64,000 nt of DNA from Bacilli bacterium (GTDB lineage Bacteria; Bacillota_I; Bacilli_A; RF39; UBA660), in NCBI GenBank assembly GCA_017544525.1, contig JAFYEA010000028.1, forward strand, positions 124,001 through 188,000, in the 5' to 3' direction. Below the pieces are notes generated by a model. It worked only from the letters and a program-made list of their open reading frames with translations. It had not been told where the DNA came from and ran no database searches. The position numbers and the translations under genes are program-made. Shown piece by piece: positions 56,720 through 64,000 of the stretch (position 1 is its first letter; every line of letters starts with the position of its first letter).

Positions 56720-58720
56720 ATGGAATTATCACAAATTAAAGGCCTTGGACCAAAGACATTAGACTATTTAAAGAATATAAATATTAATAATATAGATGAT
56801 TTAGTTAACTATTATCCTTATAGACACGATATTATTGTTTTAAATGATATTAAGGAAGCAGTTGATAAACAAAATGTGATAATTGAGTGCATTGTAGACT
56901 CAGTACCTTTAACTAGAAGATTTAGAGCTAATATGACATCTCTAACATTTAGAGCAATGTCTAGTAAGAAAATGATAGCTGTTGTTATCTTTAATAGAGC
57001 ATTTTTAAAAAATAATATTAAACCTGGTAATACGATTACAGTTATAGGTAAATATGATGCATTAAAGAATACAGTAATAGCATCTGATATAAAATTTGAG
57101 AAACTAGTTAGTGGATCTATTGAGAGTGTTTATCATTTGACTAGTGGTCTTACTAATAAAGCATTAAAAAAATATATAAATGAAGCGTTAGAAACATATG
57201 ATAATTATATAGATTATATACCAGATTATTTAAATGAAAAATATAAGTTTATTTCTAAAAAAGATGCTGTTAGAATGATACATAATCCTAAAGATGAAAA
57301 TGAAGTTAAACAAGCATTAATAAAATTAAAATATGAAGAATTGTTTGAATTTATGTTTAAGATTAATTACATGAAAGAAATAAATAAAGAAAATAAATCG
57401 GGATATATTAGGAATGTTGATCCTAAAGATATAGATAAGTTTATAAAAACTCTTCCATTTGAACTTACTGTTGATCAGAATAAAGCAATAAAAGATATAC
57501 ATCATGATATGACAACTAGTAGAAGAATGAATAGGATGTTACAAGGAGATGTAGGTAGTGGTAAAACTATTGTTTCTGTAATAGCTGCCTATATAAACTA
57601 TTTAGCTAAAAGTCAAACTGCTTTAATGGCACCAACTGAAGTGTTAGCAGTACAACACTATCAAACTATTAAAGACATATTATCTAATACTTCTATGAAA
57701 GTAGGATTACTTATTGGAAGTATGAAAAAGAAAGAAAAAGATGATATTGTTGAAGAATTAAAGAATGGAAAGATTGATTTAATAATAGGAACACACGCAT
57801 TATTAAGTGATAATGTTGAATTTAAAAATCTTAGATTAGTTATTACAGATGAACAACATAGATTTGGAGTTAATCAAAGAGCCAATTTAAAAAATAAAGG
57901 ATTATTACCTGACACATTATATATGTCAGCTACCCCAATACCTAGAACATTTGCATTAACTATATATGGTGATATGGATATAACTAACATTAAAACTAAA
58001 CCTAAAGGTAGAAAAGATATTAAGACAATTATTAAGAGTGAAAAAGAGTTAGTTTCTGTCTATGAAATGATGAAACAAGAAGTAGATAAAGGACATCAAG
58101 TATATGTAGTATCTCCTCTAATAGAAGATAGTGAAGCAGCTCTTGATTTAACAACTGTAAATGAAATAAAAAGAAATATAGAATTATATTTCAAAGGTAA
58201 AGTTAAGAGTGCAATTATGCATGGTAAATTATCTAAGAATGATAAAGATAAAATCATGAATGAATTTAAAGAAGGAAAAATAGATATATTAATATCAACT
58301 ACAGTAATAGAAGTAGGCGTTGATGTAAAAAATGCTACTATGATGGTTATATATGATGCTGAAATGTTCGGACTTGCTACACTTCATCAATTAAGAGGTA
58401 GAGTAGGAAGAAATGAATTTGATTCAACATGCGTATTAATTGGTAGCGAAGACAATGAAAGATTAAAAGTATTAACTGAAAGTAATGACGGATTCTATAT
58501 CACTGAAAAAGATTATGAAATGCGTGGAGAAGGTGATTTGTTTGGAGTAAAACAAAGTGGTGATATGGAATTTAAGGTTGTTGATTTACACAAAGATATG
58601 AAAATATTATTACAAGCTAGAGATGATTCTAAAGAATTTTTAGATAAAAATATAAATAATGATTTTCAAAATTATTCTGAATATGCTAAAATAGTAAATG
58701 AGATAAAGAATTTAGATTGA
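56720..58720 (+). CDS. recG: ATP-dependent DNA helicase RecG
   Basis: 666 residues, the usual length. The N-terminal wedge domain begins with IKGLGPKTLDYL and YYPYRHD. The helicase core has Walker A GDVGSGKT near 275, the DEQH box near 376, and motif VI LHQLRGRVGRNE near 554. RecG remodels stalled replication forks and branch-migrates Holliday junctions. GGAGG precedes the ATG. It is followed by 13 bases and the next gene, so a small operon with the unknown acidic protein and YebC is likely. Confidence 0.97.
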   Translation: MELSQIKGLGPKTLDYLKNININNIDDLVNYYPYRHDIIVLNDIKEAVDKQNVIIECIVDSVPLTRRFRANMTSLTFRAMSSKKMIAVVIFNRAFLKNNIKPGNTITVIGKYDALKNTVIASDIKFEKLVSGSIESVYHLTSGLTNKALKKYINEALETYDNYIDYIPDYLNEKYKFISKKDAVRMIHNPKDENEVKQALIKLKYEELFEFMFKINYMKEINKENKSGYIRNVDPKDIDKFIKTLPFELTVDQNKAIKDIHHDMTTSRRMNRMLQGDVGSGKTIVSVIAAYINYLAKSQTALMAPTEVLAVQHYQTIKDILSNTSMKVGLLIGSMKKKEKDDIVEELKNGKIDLIIGTHALLSDNVEFKNLRLVITDEQHRFGVNQRANLKNKGLLPDTLYMSATPIPRTFALTIYGDMDITNIKTKPKGRKDIKTIIKSEKELVSVYEMMKQEVDKGHQVYVVSPLIEDSEAALDLTTVNEIKRNIELYFKGKVKSAIMHGKLSKNDKDKIMNEFKEGKIDILISTTVIEVGVDVKNATMMVIYDAEMFGLATLHQLRGRVGRNEFDSTCVLIGSEDNERLKVLTESNDGFYITEKDYEMRGEGDLFGVKQSGDMEFKVVDLHKDMKILLQARDDSKEFLDKNINNDFQNYSEYAKIVNEIKNLD

Positions 58721-58733
58721 TAAGGAGTTATTT

Positions 58734-59447
58734 ATGAATAATAATTATTATGATGAAAAAATTAACAATTTAAATGGGTATAATCAAGGTATTAACAATA
58801 TGGATTATAAATATGATAAGTTTCAAACAATTAAACAACCTGAGATAGTTTCTATTGATGAAGGGAAATTACTTGATCAAACAGCACAAGATATAATGGA
58901 TGAAAATGTAGAAGGTGGTATATTAGACCCTAGAACATCTATTGCATCTCCATTAACTGATAGTGACTATGTTGATGATGAAACTTGGGAATTAATTAGT
59001 GCATTTTGTAGTGCTGAAATGCAATATAAAACAGAATTATTTAATAGTAAAAGAATTAGAGATTTCCATGAAGCAATTAGAGAAGTATTTACTGCTCAGG
59101 CATTAGCTGATTTAGGAAAAGAAAAAATAAAAATGATTGAGGAAGGTAAAGTACCTCTAGAAGAATTAGAATATGTTGAAGCAGAAATAATAATTCTATT
59201 TACTCAAATAATGAGACTTAGATTAGACAAAAATAAAACATATGAAAGGGAAAACAAACCAATTAATCCATCATTAACTATTCCAATAGTTAATCCTGAA
59301 TATATTAATAATGAAAAAAAAGAAGAAGAATTGAATTTAGATGGGCCTATATATGATCCAGGACCTGAGGGCCCAAAAAGACCAGAAATAAATTATACTC
59401 AAGGTGGTAGGATGGTCTTAGAAGAAGAACAAGAATTAACAAGATAA
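58734..59447 (+). CDS. Acidic protein of unknown function between recG and yebC
   Basis: 237 residues, soluble, with an Asn/Tyr-rich start and a helical middle (about 80-160) that may bind another protein. The C-terminus is acidic and Pro-rich (YDPGPEGPKRPE). It lies 13 bases after recG and 16 before yebC. No family recognised. Confidence 0.6.
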   Translation: MNNNYYDEKINNLNGYNQGINNMDYKYDKFQTIKQPEIVSIDEGKLLDQTAQDIMDENVEGGILDPRTSIASPLTDSDYVDDETWELISAFCSAEMQYKTELFNSKRIRDFHEAIREVFTAQALADLGKEKIKMIEEGKVPLEELEYVEAEIIILFTQIMRLRLDKNKTYERENKPINPSLTIPIVNPEYINNEKKEEELNLDGPIYDPGPEGPKRPEINYTQGGRMVLEEEQELTR

Positions 59448-59463
59448 TAAGGAGGAGATAAAC

Positions 59464-60177
59464 ATGGGAAGAGCACATGAAGTAAGAGCAAAAGCAATGG
59501 CTGCGACTGCCGCTAAAAAATCAAAATTATATTCAATTTATGCAAAGGAGATTATGAAGGCTGCTAAGTCTAATCCAGATCCTGATAGTAATGATGTACT
59601 TAGAAGAGTAATTGAAAAGGCAAAAAGAGAGCAAGTTCCTTCAGACGTTATTAATAGAAATATTGATAAAGCAAAAAAAGGTGAAGTTGAGAACTATGAT
59701 GTAGTTGAATATGAAGCATTTGCTCAAGGTGGAAGCAATTTAATTGTTAAATGTTTAACAGATAATCCTAATAGAACAATTACATTTGTTAAAACAGTAT
59801 TCAATAAATGTGGTGCTAAAATAGCAGGTCAAAATGCAGTAAGTTTTATGTATGAACATTTAGGAGCTGTAGGTATTAAGGGACATAATGAAGAAGAAGT
59901 AATGGATGCTTTAATAAATGCAAACGTAGATGCTAATGACATCGAAGTTGAAGATGATGTAGTTGTTGTTTATACTGAAGTTAGTGATTTAAATAATGCA
60001 AAAAAGGCATTAGAAGATGCATTTCCTGGTATAACTTTTGAAATTGATGAAATTTCATATTATCCAAAAGATACAGTTAAATTAGAAGGTGATGATAAAG
60101 CAAAATTTGAAAGATTGCTTGAAATGCTAGATGATTTAGATGATGTAAGTAATGTATATCATAATGTAGAGTTATAA
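59464..60177 (+). CDS. yebC: YebC/PmpR (TACO1) family protein
   Basis: 237 residues, full length. The start MGRAHEVRAKAMAATAAKKS and segments DPDSNDVLRRVIEKAK and AFAQGG are typical. Long annotated as a transcription regulator, the family now is also linked to ribosome function at proline-rich stretches. GGAGG precedes the ATG. The alpha-like subunit and the giant proteins here hold proline-rich tracts, but no link is shown. Confidence 0.95.
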   Translation: MGRAHEVRAKAMAATAAKKSKLYSIYAKEIMKAAKSNPDPDSNDVLRRVIEKAKREQVPSDVINRNIDKAKKGEVENYDVVEYEAFAQGGSNLIVKCLTDNPNRTITFVKTVFNKCGAKIAGQNAVSFMYEHLGAVGIKGHNEEEVMDALINANVDANDIEVEDDVVVVYTEVSDLNNAKKALEDAFPGITFEIDEISYYPKDTVKLEGDDKAKFERLLEMLDDLDDVSNVYHNVEL

Positions 60178-60198
60178 AAAAATAACTCTATTTTTTTT
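60167..60198 (+). terminator. Terminator after yebC
   Basis: TAGAGTTAT and ATAACTCTA around an A-rich loop, then eight T; the stop codon is inside the left arm. Confidence 0.9.
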
Positions 60199-60235
60199 GC
60201 ATCCAATGTGTTAAAATTATAATAGGTGAGAATGT

Positions 60236-60526
60236 ATGAAATTTAAACCATTAAATAAAGAAGATAGTATTATAGAATCAACTAGATATAATAAAAATGT
60301 TGAAGGTAAACATATTGGTATCACTCATAGTTTTGGGTCACAAGATAAAAGAAATTTTGCAGCTTTATGTATGCTTGGAATTATGAGTAAAACAGAAGAT
60401 TTTGACAGAATAACAAAGAATGATAATGATTCTAGATTAATAGATGTAATTCATAAGATGATTGATAACGCTAATCAAATTGTTGATAAAACATTCTTGA
60501 AAGATGATGGAAAGAGGGTTTTATAA
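60236..60526 (+). CDS. Small protein of unknown function
   Basis: 96 residues, soluble. A TAGGTGAGA site precedes the ATG. The following gene starts 1 base after the stop, so they form one unit. No family recognised. Confidence 0.55.
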   Translation: MKFKPLNKEDSIIESTRYNKNVEGKHIGITHSFGSQDKRNFAALCMLGIMSKTEDFDRITKNDNDSRLIDVIHKMIDNANQIVDKTFLKDDGKRVL

Positions 60527-60527
60527 T

Positions 60528-60791
60528 ATGAATTATGAAATAGATGATGTTATTAAGTTTAAAAATGGAGAGTATCTAGTAATAGATATTATTAAGAAGG
60601 ATAATAATACTTACTTATATTTAATTAACAATAATGAATATGAAGATGATGTAGCTATAACAAAAGTTACAAATGAAGATGGTGTTATTAGTTATGGACA
60701 CATAGAAAACGATGAAGAATTTAATTATGTAATTAATAGAATATTTCTAAATTTAAAAGATGAAATAGTTTTATTTGCTAATGAAGATTAA
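60528..60791 (+). CDS. Small DUF1292-like protein
   Basis: 87 residues. The segment FKNGEYLVIDIIKK with a following YLYLINNNEYED resembles the DUF1292 group. The ATG at 60528 has AAAGAGGG upstream; an earlier in-frame ATG overlaps the previous gene and lacks a site. Function unknown. Confidence 0.55.
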   Translation: MNYEIDDVIKFKNGEYLVIDIIKKDNNTYLYLINNNEYEDDVAITKVTNEDGVISYGHIENDEEFNYVINRIFLNLKDEIVLFANED

Positions 60792-60814
60792 ATAATATAT
60801 AATAATAAAATGCT

Positions 60815-60842
60815 TTGATTTAAGCACTAGTTGTGTTATAAT
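60815..60842 (+). promoter_or_regulatory. Promoter of the type IV secretion module
   Basis: TTGATT (60815-60820), 16-base spacer, TATAAT (60837-60842) with an extended TGT. Confidence 0.65.
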
Positions 60843-60874
60843 TTAAAGTGATAATACGAATTGGGAGTGGGTTT

Positions 60875-62902
60875 ATGACGTTAATATCATTTTTTACATC
60901 GTTAATAAACATTGGAACCGAATGGTATATGACTGCAATTTATGCGGTATGTTTATTTTTTGAAGGTATAGTATTTGAAGGTGTAACACTTATTTACAAC
61001 TTGTTTTTGCTTGTTTGTACTATTAATTTAAGTACTGTCTCAGGGTTATTATCATCATTAATAGAGAGAGTAAAAGCTTTAATAATTGTTTTTATTGTAT
61101 TTAAATTAGGTGTAGCACTAATTGGATATTTACTTGAACCTGACAAAGCCCAAAAAGAAGGAACAAAAATAGTCGTTAATATTTTTATTACGGCTGTATT
61201 ATTGATATCGTATTCAATGATTTTTGATATATTTAATGAATTAAATTTACTTATTCTAGGTAATCCAACAAATTACCCTTATACTGTGTTATCTACAATA
61301 GTTGATGTTTCACCAGAGGAAAAGGACAAAGGACTTATTATGAGACTTGTATTTGGCGATAAAGCTGATGATCTTGATGATGTCGGAGAATATTTATCAT
61401 ATTCAACATTAACAATGTTTATATATGACTATGGTAATCCATCTTCAAGCAATAATGTATCAGCAATTATTTGTCCTGCTACAAGTAGTAATGGTTGCGA
61501 TTTTAAAAAGTTAGTTAATGCAAATTCAAAGATTAATCTTACAATTGAATATCATCCAGTATTTGCATTCATAGTTGGTTTATTCTTAATTTATAGTATA
61601 GGAAAAAGTACTATTTCAGTTGGTGTTCGTATGTTTAAACTGGTTATTTTGCAGTTACTTGCACCATTAGCGATAGTTACTATTTTGGATGGTGGAATCA
61701 AAGCAGATATATTTCAAAAATATATAAAGAAATACATAGAGGTTTATTTATCTGCAATGCTTAGATTACTTGCGACATTAATTATTACAGTGTTCTTGTG
61801 TAAGTTTATTGTTAATGTAGGCGATTATGCTGCATTAAATGATACTGGTAATACTTGGATGAATATGTTACTTGCTGTAATTGTAATATGGGCCGGATTT
61901 AAATTCTTAAGTGAAGCACCTGCTTTTATTGAGAGTATCATTGGAATGAAACTTGGTGGAGATGATAAAACTTCATTTGGACAATTCCTTGGTGGAGTAA
62001 TTGGAGGTGCTGTTGGTGGAATTGCTGGTCTTTCAACAGGAACGCTTGCTGGTACAATTAGTGGCTTCGCTGGTGGTATATCTTCAGGTGCTAAAGGAAA
62101 GAGTGTTGCTGAATGGTTTAAAAATCAATCTGCTAACTCTGCCAATGCTAAGAACGTAGGAGCAAATGCAAGAATGGCTGGTGGATCATTAGCATATGGG
62201 GCATCAAAAGTTGGAGGCTTCCTAGGTATTCCTCAAAATAAACTTGAAAAAGGTAAACTTGCTGGTGAAAGACAAACTGCTATGGATAATATGGTTAAGG
62301 CATTAGAAGAAAATTATGATGAACAAATTGTGATAGGGGGTCAAAAAGTTGGTGTTGATAGAGGAATATTCAACAATTATGCTTATAAGAAAGGGCATGA
62401 TTTCTATAAAGGCTTAAGTGAAAAAACTAGAGGTGCTGTTGATAAGACTAACGATGCATACGAAGCATATACTGCAGCACAAGGAGAATATGATAAACTT
62501 AGGTCTAACCCTAGTGCTACTGATGCTCAATTGAAAAAAGCTTTTGAAAAGGTAGAAGCTAGTAGAACAGCATTTCAATCTCTTAAAGCAAGTACTGATA
62601 AGAAAGTAGATACAGACTTTAATACAAGAATGCTTGAAAATGCGAAAAAAGGTAAATATATTAAATCTAAAGGAAAACTTGCTGTTAAAACTGCCATTGA
62701 AACGTATGACAATGTTGCTTCTGCTGGATATACAACTGATGACTTCGTGGCTGGAACTAAACATTTGGTTAATGGTGAATGGGTTGCTGCAACAACTAAA
62801 ACAGCATCTGATCATTATACTAAACAACAAGATAGAACAACGCATTCAAGAAGTGCTACAAGATATACAAATTCAAATCTTAGAGGTGGCGGCGGAAAAT
62901 AA
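60875..62902 (+). CDS. TrbL/VirB6-like membrane protein of an ICE-type T4SS
   Basis: 675 residues from the ATG at 60875, which has GGGAGTGGG upstream. About seven hydrophobic spans (residues 1-370), including LVILQLLAPLAIVTIL near 260, then a Gly/Ala-rich stretch (about 375-410) and a long soluble, Lys/Ala-rich C-terminus. The layout is that of the Mbov_0396/TrbL-like proteins of integrative conjugative elements, which line the inner-membrane channel. Downstream genes (PrgI-like, VirB4-like) agree. Confidence 0.8.
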   Translation: MTLISFFTSLINIGTEWYMTAIYAVCLFFEGIVFEGVTLIYNLFLLVCTINLSTVSGLLSSLIERVKALIIVFIVFKLGVALIGYLLEPDKAQKEGTKIVVNIFITAVLLISYSMIFDIFNELNLLILGNPTNYPYTVLSTIVDVSPEEKDKGLIMRLVFGDKADDLDDVGEYLSYSTLTMFIYDYGNPSSSNNVSAIICPATSSNGCDFKKLVNANSKINLTIEYHPVFAFIVGLFLIYSIGKSTISVGVRMFKLVILQLLAPLAIVTILDGGIKADIFQKYIKKYIEVYLSAMLRLLATLIITVFLCKFIVNVGDYAALNDTGNTWMNMLLAVIVIWAGFKFLSEAPAFIESIIGMKLGGDDKTSFGQFLGGVIGGAVGGIAGLSTGTLAGTISGFAGGISSGAKGKSVAEWFKNQSANSANAKNVGANARMAGGSLAYGASKVGGFLGIPQNKLEKGKLAGERQTAMDNMVKALEENYDEQIVIGGQKVGVDRGIFNNYAYKKGHDFYKGLSEKTRGAVDKTNDAYEAYTAAQGEYDKLRSNPSATDAQLKKAFEKVEASRTAFQSLKASTDKKVDTDFNTRMLENAKKGKYIKSKGKLAVKTAIETYDNVASAGYTTDDFVAGTKHLVNGEWVAATTKTASDHYTKQQDRTTHSRSATRYTNSNLRGGGGK

Positions 62903-62924
62903 TATATAGAAAGGAAAAGAGAAT

Positions 62925-63236
62925 ATGAACAATTATTTAATACCTGCCAATAGTAAAAAAGGGCAATTGTGGTTTAATATATTTAGACCTATTGATATGG
63001 GCATTTTAGGTGGTGGTGCTTTTGCGACCCTATTGTTAGCAATAGCAATTCCATCTCATGGTTTAACGGTAACTGTTGTAAAATTATTGCCGCTTGCTTT
63101 ATGTTTACTTCTTGTGTTACCTTTGCCTTATTATCATAATGTTCTTGTATTTTTACAAGAAGCAATTCTATATTGGCAATCACAAAAAGAATATCCTTGG
63201 AAAGGTTGGTGTGTAAAAGATGTCATCGAAAAATGA
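62925..63236 (+). CDS. PrgI/VirB3-like T4SS protein
   Basis: 103 residues with two close hydrophobic spans (about 25-42 and 51-68), as in PrgI/TcpE/VirB3-like proteins that precede VirB4 ATPases. A GAAAGGAAAAG site precedes the ATG. The end overlaps the next gene by 17 bases. Confidence 0.75.
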   Translation: MNNYLIPANSKKGQLWFNIFRPIDMGILGGGAFATLLLAIAIPSHGLTVTVVKLLPLALCLLLVLPLPYYHNVLVFLQEAILYWQSQKEYPWKGWCVKDVIEK

Positions 63237-63786
63237 TACTAGAAGATTTGCTGAAGGATGGATTCCTGTCAGAAATATTGTTAATAACGCTATAGTACTT
63301 GAAAATGGTTATGTAGTGACTGGTGTTAAAGTAAGACCGAGAAATATATTTATCTTAGATTATGATTCACAAAATAATGCAATCTTTAATCTTAGAAATT
63401 TCTATAATACTTTAGATTTTCCTTTCTGGTTAATAATTGCTGATAGACCTGTTGATATAAATGTTTACTTAGCACAATTGAAGCTATTATTTAATCAAGT
63501 ACAAACTCAAGCAATTAGAAAATTAATTAGAGAAGATATTGAAAAAGCAACTTTATTTATGAGTAAAGATGTTAATGTAACTGATACAGAATACTTTATA
63601 TTGTTTAAAGAATCTAGTAAAAAACCTGATTTAATTCAGAAGAGAATTCAAAATATGATATCAGGTTTAGCGGGGGCTGGTCTTCAATCATCTCAAACAA
63701 GTAATGATGATTTAAGAATCCTATTAGATGGATTTATGAATGGTGGAGATACCACTAATTTTGGAACGGTGATGAGTGGCGTATGA
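63220..63786 (+). CDS. Separate VirB4 N-terminal (TraC-like) protein
   Basis: 188 residues, soluble. FAEGWIPVRNI and the following beta/alpha segments match the TraC-like N-terminal part of VirB4-type proteins, but no Walker motifs occur. The gene overlaps the start of the VirB4-like gene (ATGA). So what is often one protein part is separate here. Confidence 0.65.
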   Translation: MSSKNDTRRFAEGWIPVRNIVNNAIVLENGYVVTGVKVRPRNIFILDYDSQNNAIFNLRNFYNTLDFPFWLIIADRPVDINVYLAQLKLLFNQVQTQAIRKLIREDIEKATLFMSKDVNVTDTEYFILFKESSKKPDLIQKRIQNMISGLAGAGLQSSQTSNDDLRILLDGFMNGGDTTNFGTVMSGV

Positions 63787-64000
63787 GTATGAATTTTAAA
63801 AGTCAAATAGCCCCAAAGGGATTAGAATTTAAACCATCAGGAATGATTATCAGTGATAAACATTGCTGTATTATGTCAGTTGTTAGTTATCCTAAGTCAA
63901 TCAGTGAAGGATATTTAGCAAATATAACACAATTATCTGGTGTTAAAGTATGTATCAAACATATACCAATAGCATTTTCAGTATTATCTAAAATGTTAAA
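63783..64000 (+). CDS. VirB4-like T4SS ATPase (partial, runs off the window)
   Basis: The first 72 codons. FKSQIAPKGLEFKPSGMIISD resembles the N-terminus of VirB4/TraC-type ATPases of Gram-positive conjugative elements. Its ATG overlaps the previous stop. The ATPase motifs lie beyond the window, so the call rests on the N-terminus and gene order. Confidence 0.65.
   Translation, partial: MSMNFKSQIAPKGLEFKPSGMIISDKHCCIMSVVSYPKSISEGYLANITQLSGVKVCIKHIPIAFSVLSKML

Overview
The window is strongly AT-rich DNA of a low-GC Gram-positive bacterium. Shine-Dalgarno sites are strong (AGGAGG type), TGA is a stop codon (so this is not Mycoplasma/Spiroplasma code 4), and many promoters carry an extended -10 (TGnTATAAT). 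Pyruvate:ferredoxin oxidoreductase points to an anaerobe. SipW/TasA-type secretion genes, a DUF4272 protein, zinc-ribbon proteins and many giant surface proteins fit an uncultured gut Bacilli/Tenericutes-like lineage (for example RF39 relatives). The lineage is inference; the code, AT bias and gene content are seen directly.

Region 1 (1-5700): an operon with the end of an exported protein, a protein of unknown function, a membrane-anchored McrB-like AAA+ ATPase, a DUF2357-type partner, a SipW-type signal peptidase and a TasA/CalY-like substrate. A second TasA-like gene faces it across a shared terminator. Region 2 (5867-10250): a DUF4272 protein, then an ABC-2 exporter (ATPase plus two permeases) behind a clear promoter and leader hairpin.

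Region 3 (10343-34890) is the most unusual part. Two surface proteins (1758 and 495 aa) precede a gene string in the order of a bacterial ATP-synthase operon without subunit a: c, fused b-delta, alpha, gamma, beta, epsilon. A 4-5 TM protein, a single-TM ectodomain protein, a 3553-aa giant surface protein and a small anchored protein follow. The catalytic F1 residues are kept: both P-loops, the beta catalytic Glu, the alpha Arg finger and a DELSEED-like loop. The c subunit has Ala where the ion-carrying carboxylate should be, and no subunit a is present. This looks like an ATP-driven rotary motor that cannot pump ions, linked genetically to giant Fn3/GLUG/LamG surface proteins. Four of the surface proteins appear to share one membrane-proximal ectodomain.

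Region 4 (34903-41240): a Mn-type cation efflux (CDF) protein, a small zinc-ribbon operon with a repeated operator-like site, an NrtR-like Nudix regulator, the GGGtGRT gene pair, and a yybP-ykoY (Mn2+) riboswitch in front of a deoxyribosyltransferase-like gene. Region 5 (41260-50140): a multidrug-type ABC exporter behind a leader-peptide attenuator, a pair of exported thioredoxin-fold proteins, a guanine-riboswitch-controlled NCS2 permease, an arginase-family enzyme and surface proteins. Region 6 (50269-60791): pyruvate:ferredoxin oxidoreductase, a TIGR01212-type radical SAM protein, a structured RNA leader before a phage-like small gene, RecG, YebC and several unknown small genes. Region 7 (60875-64000): the start of an ICE-type type IV secretion module (TrbL/VirB6-like, PrgI-like, a small VirB4-N-like protein, VirB4 start) that runs off the window. 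I see no tRNA, rRNA, CRISPR array or insertion sequence.
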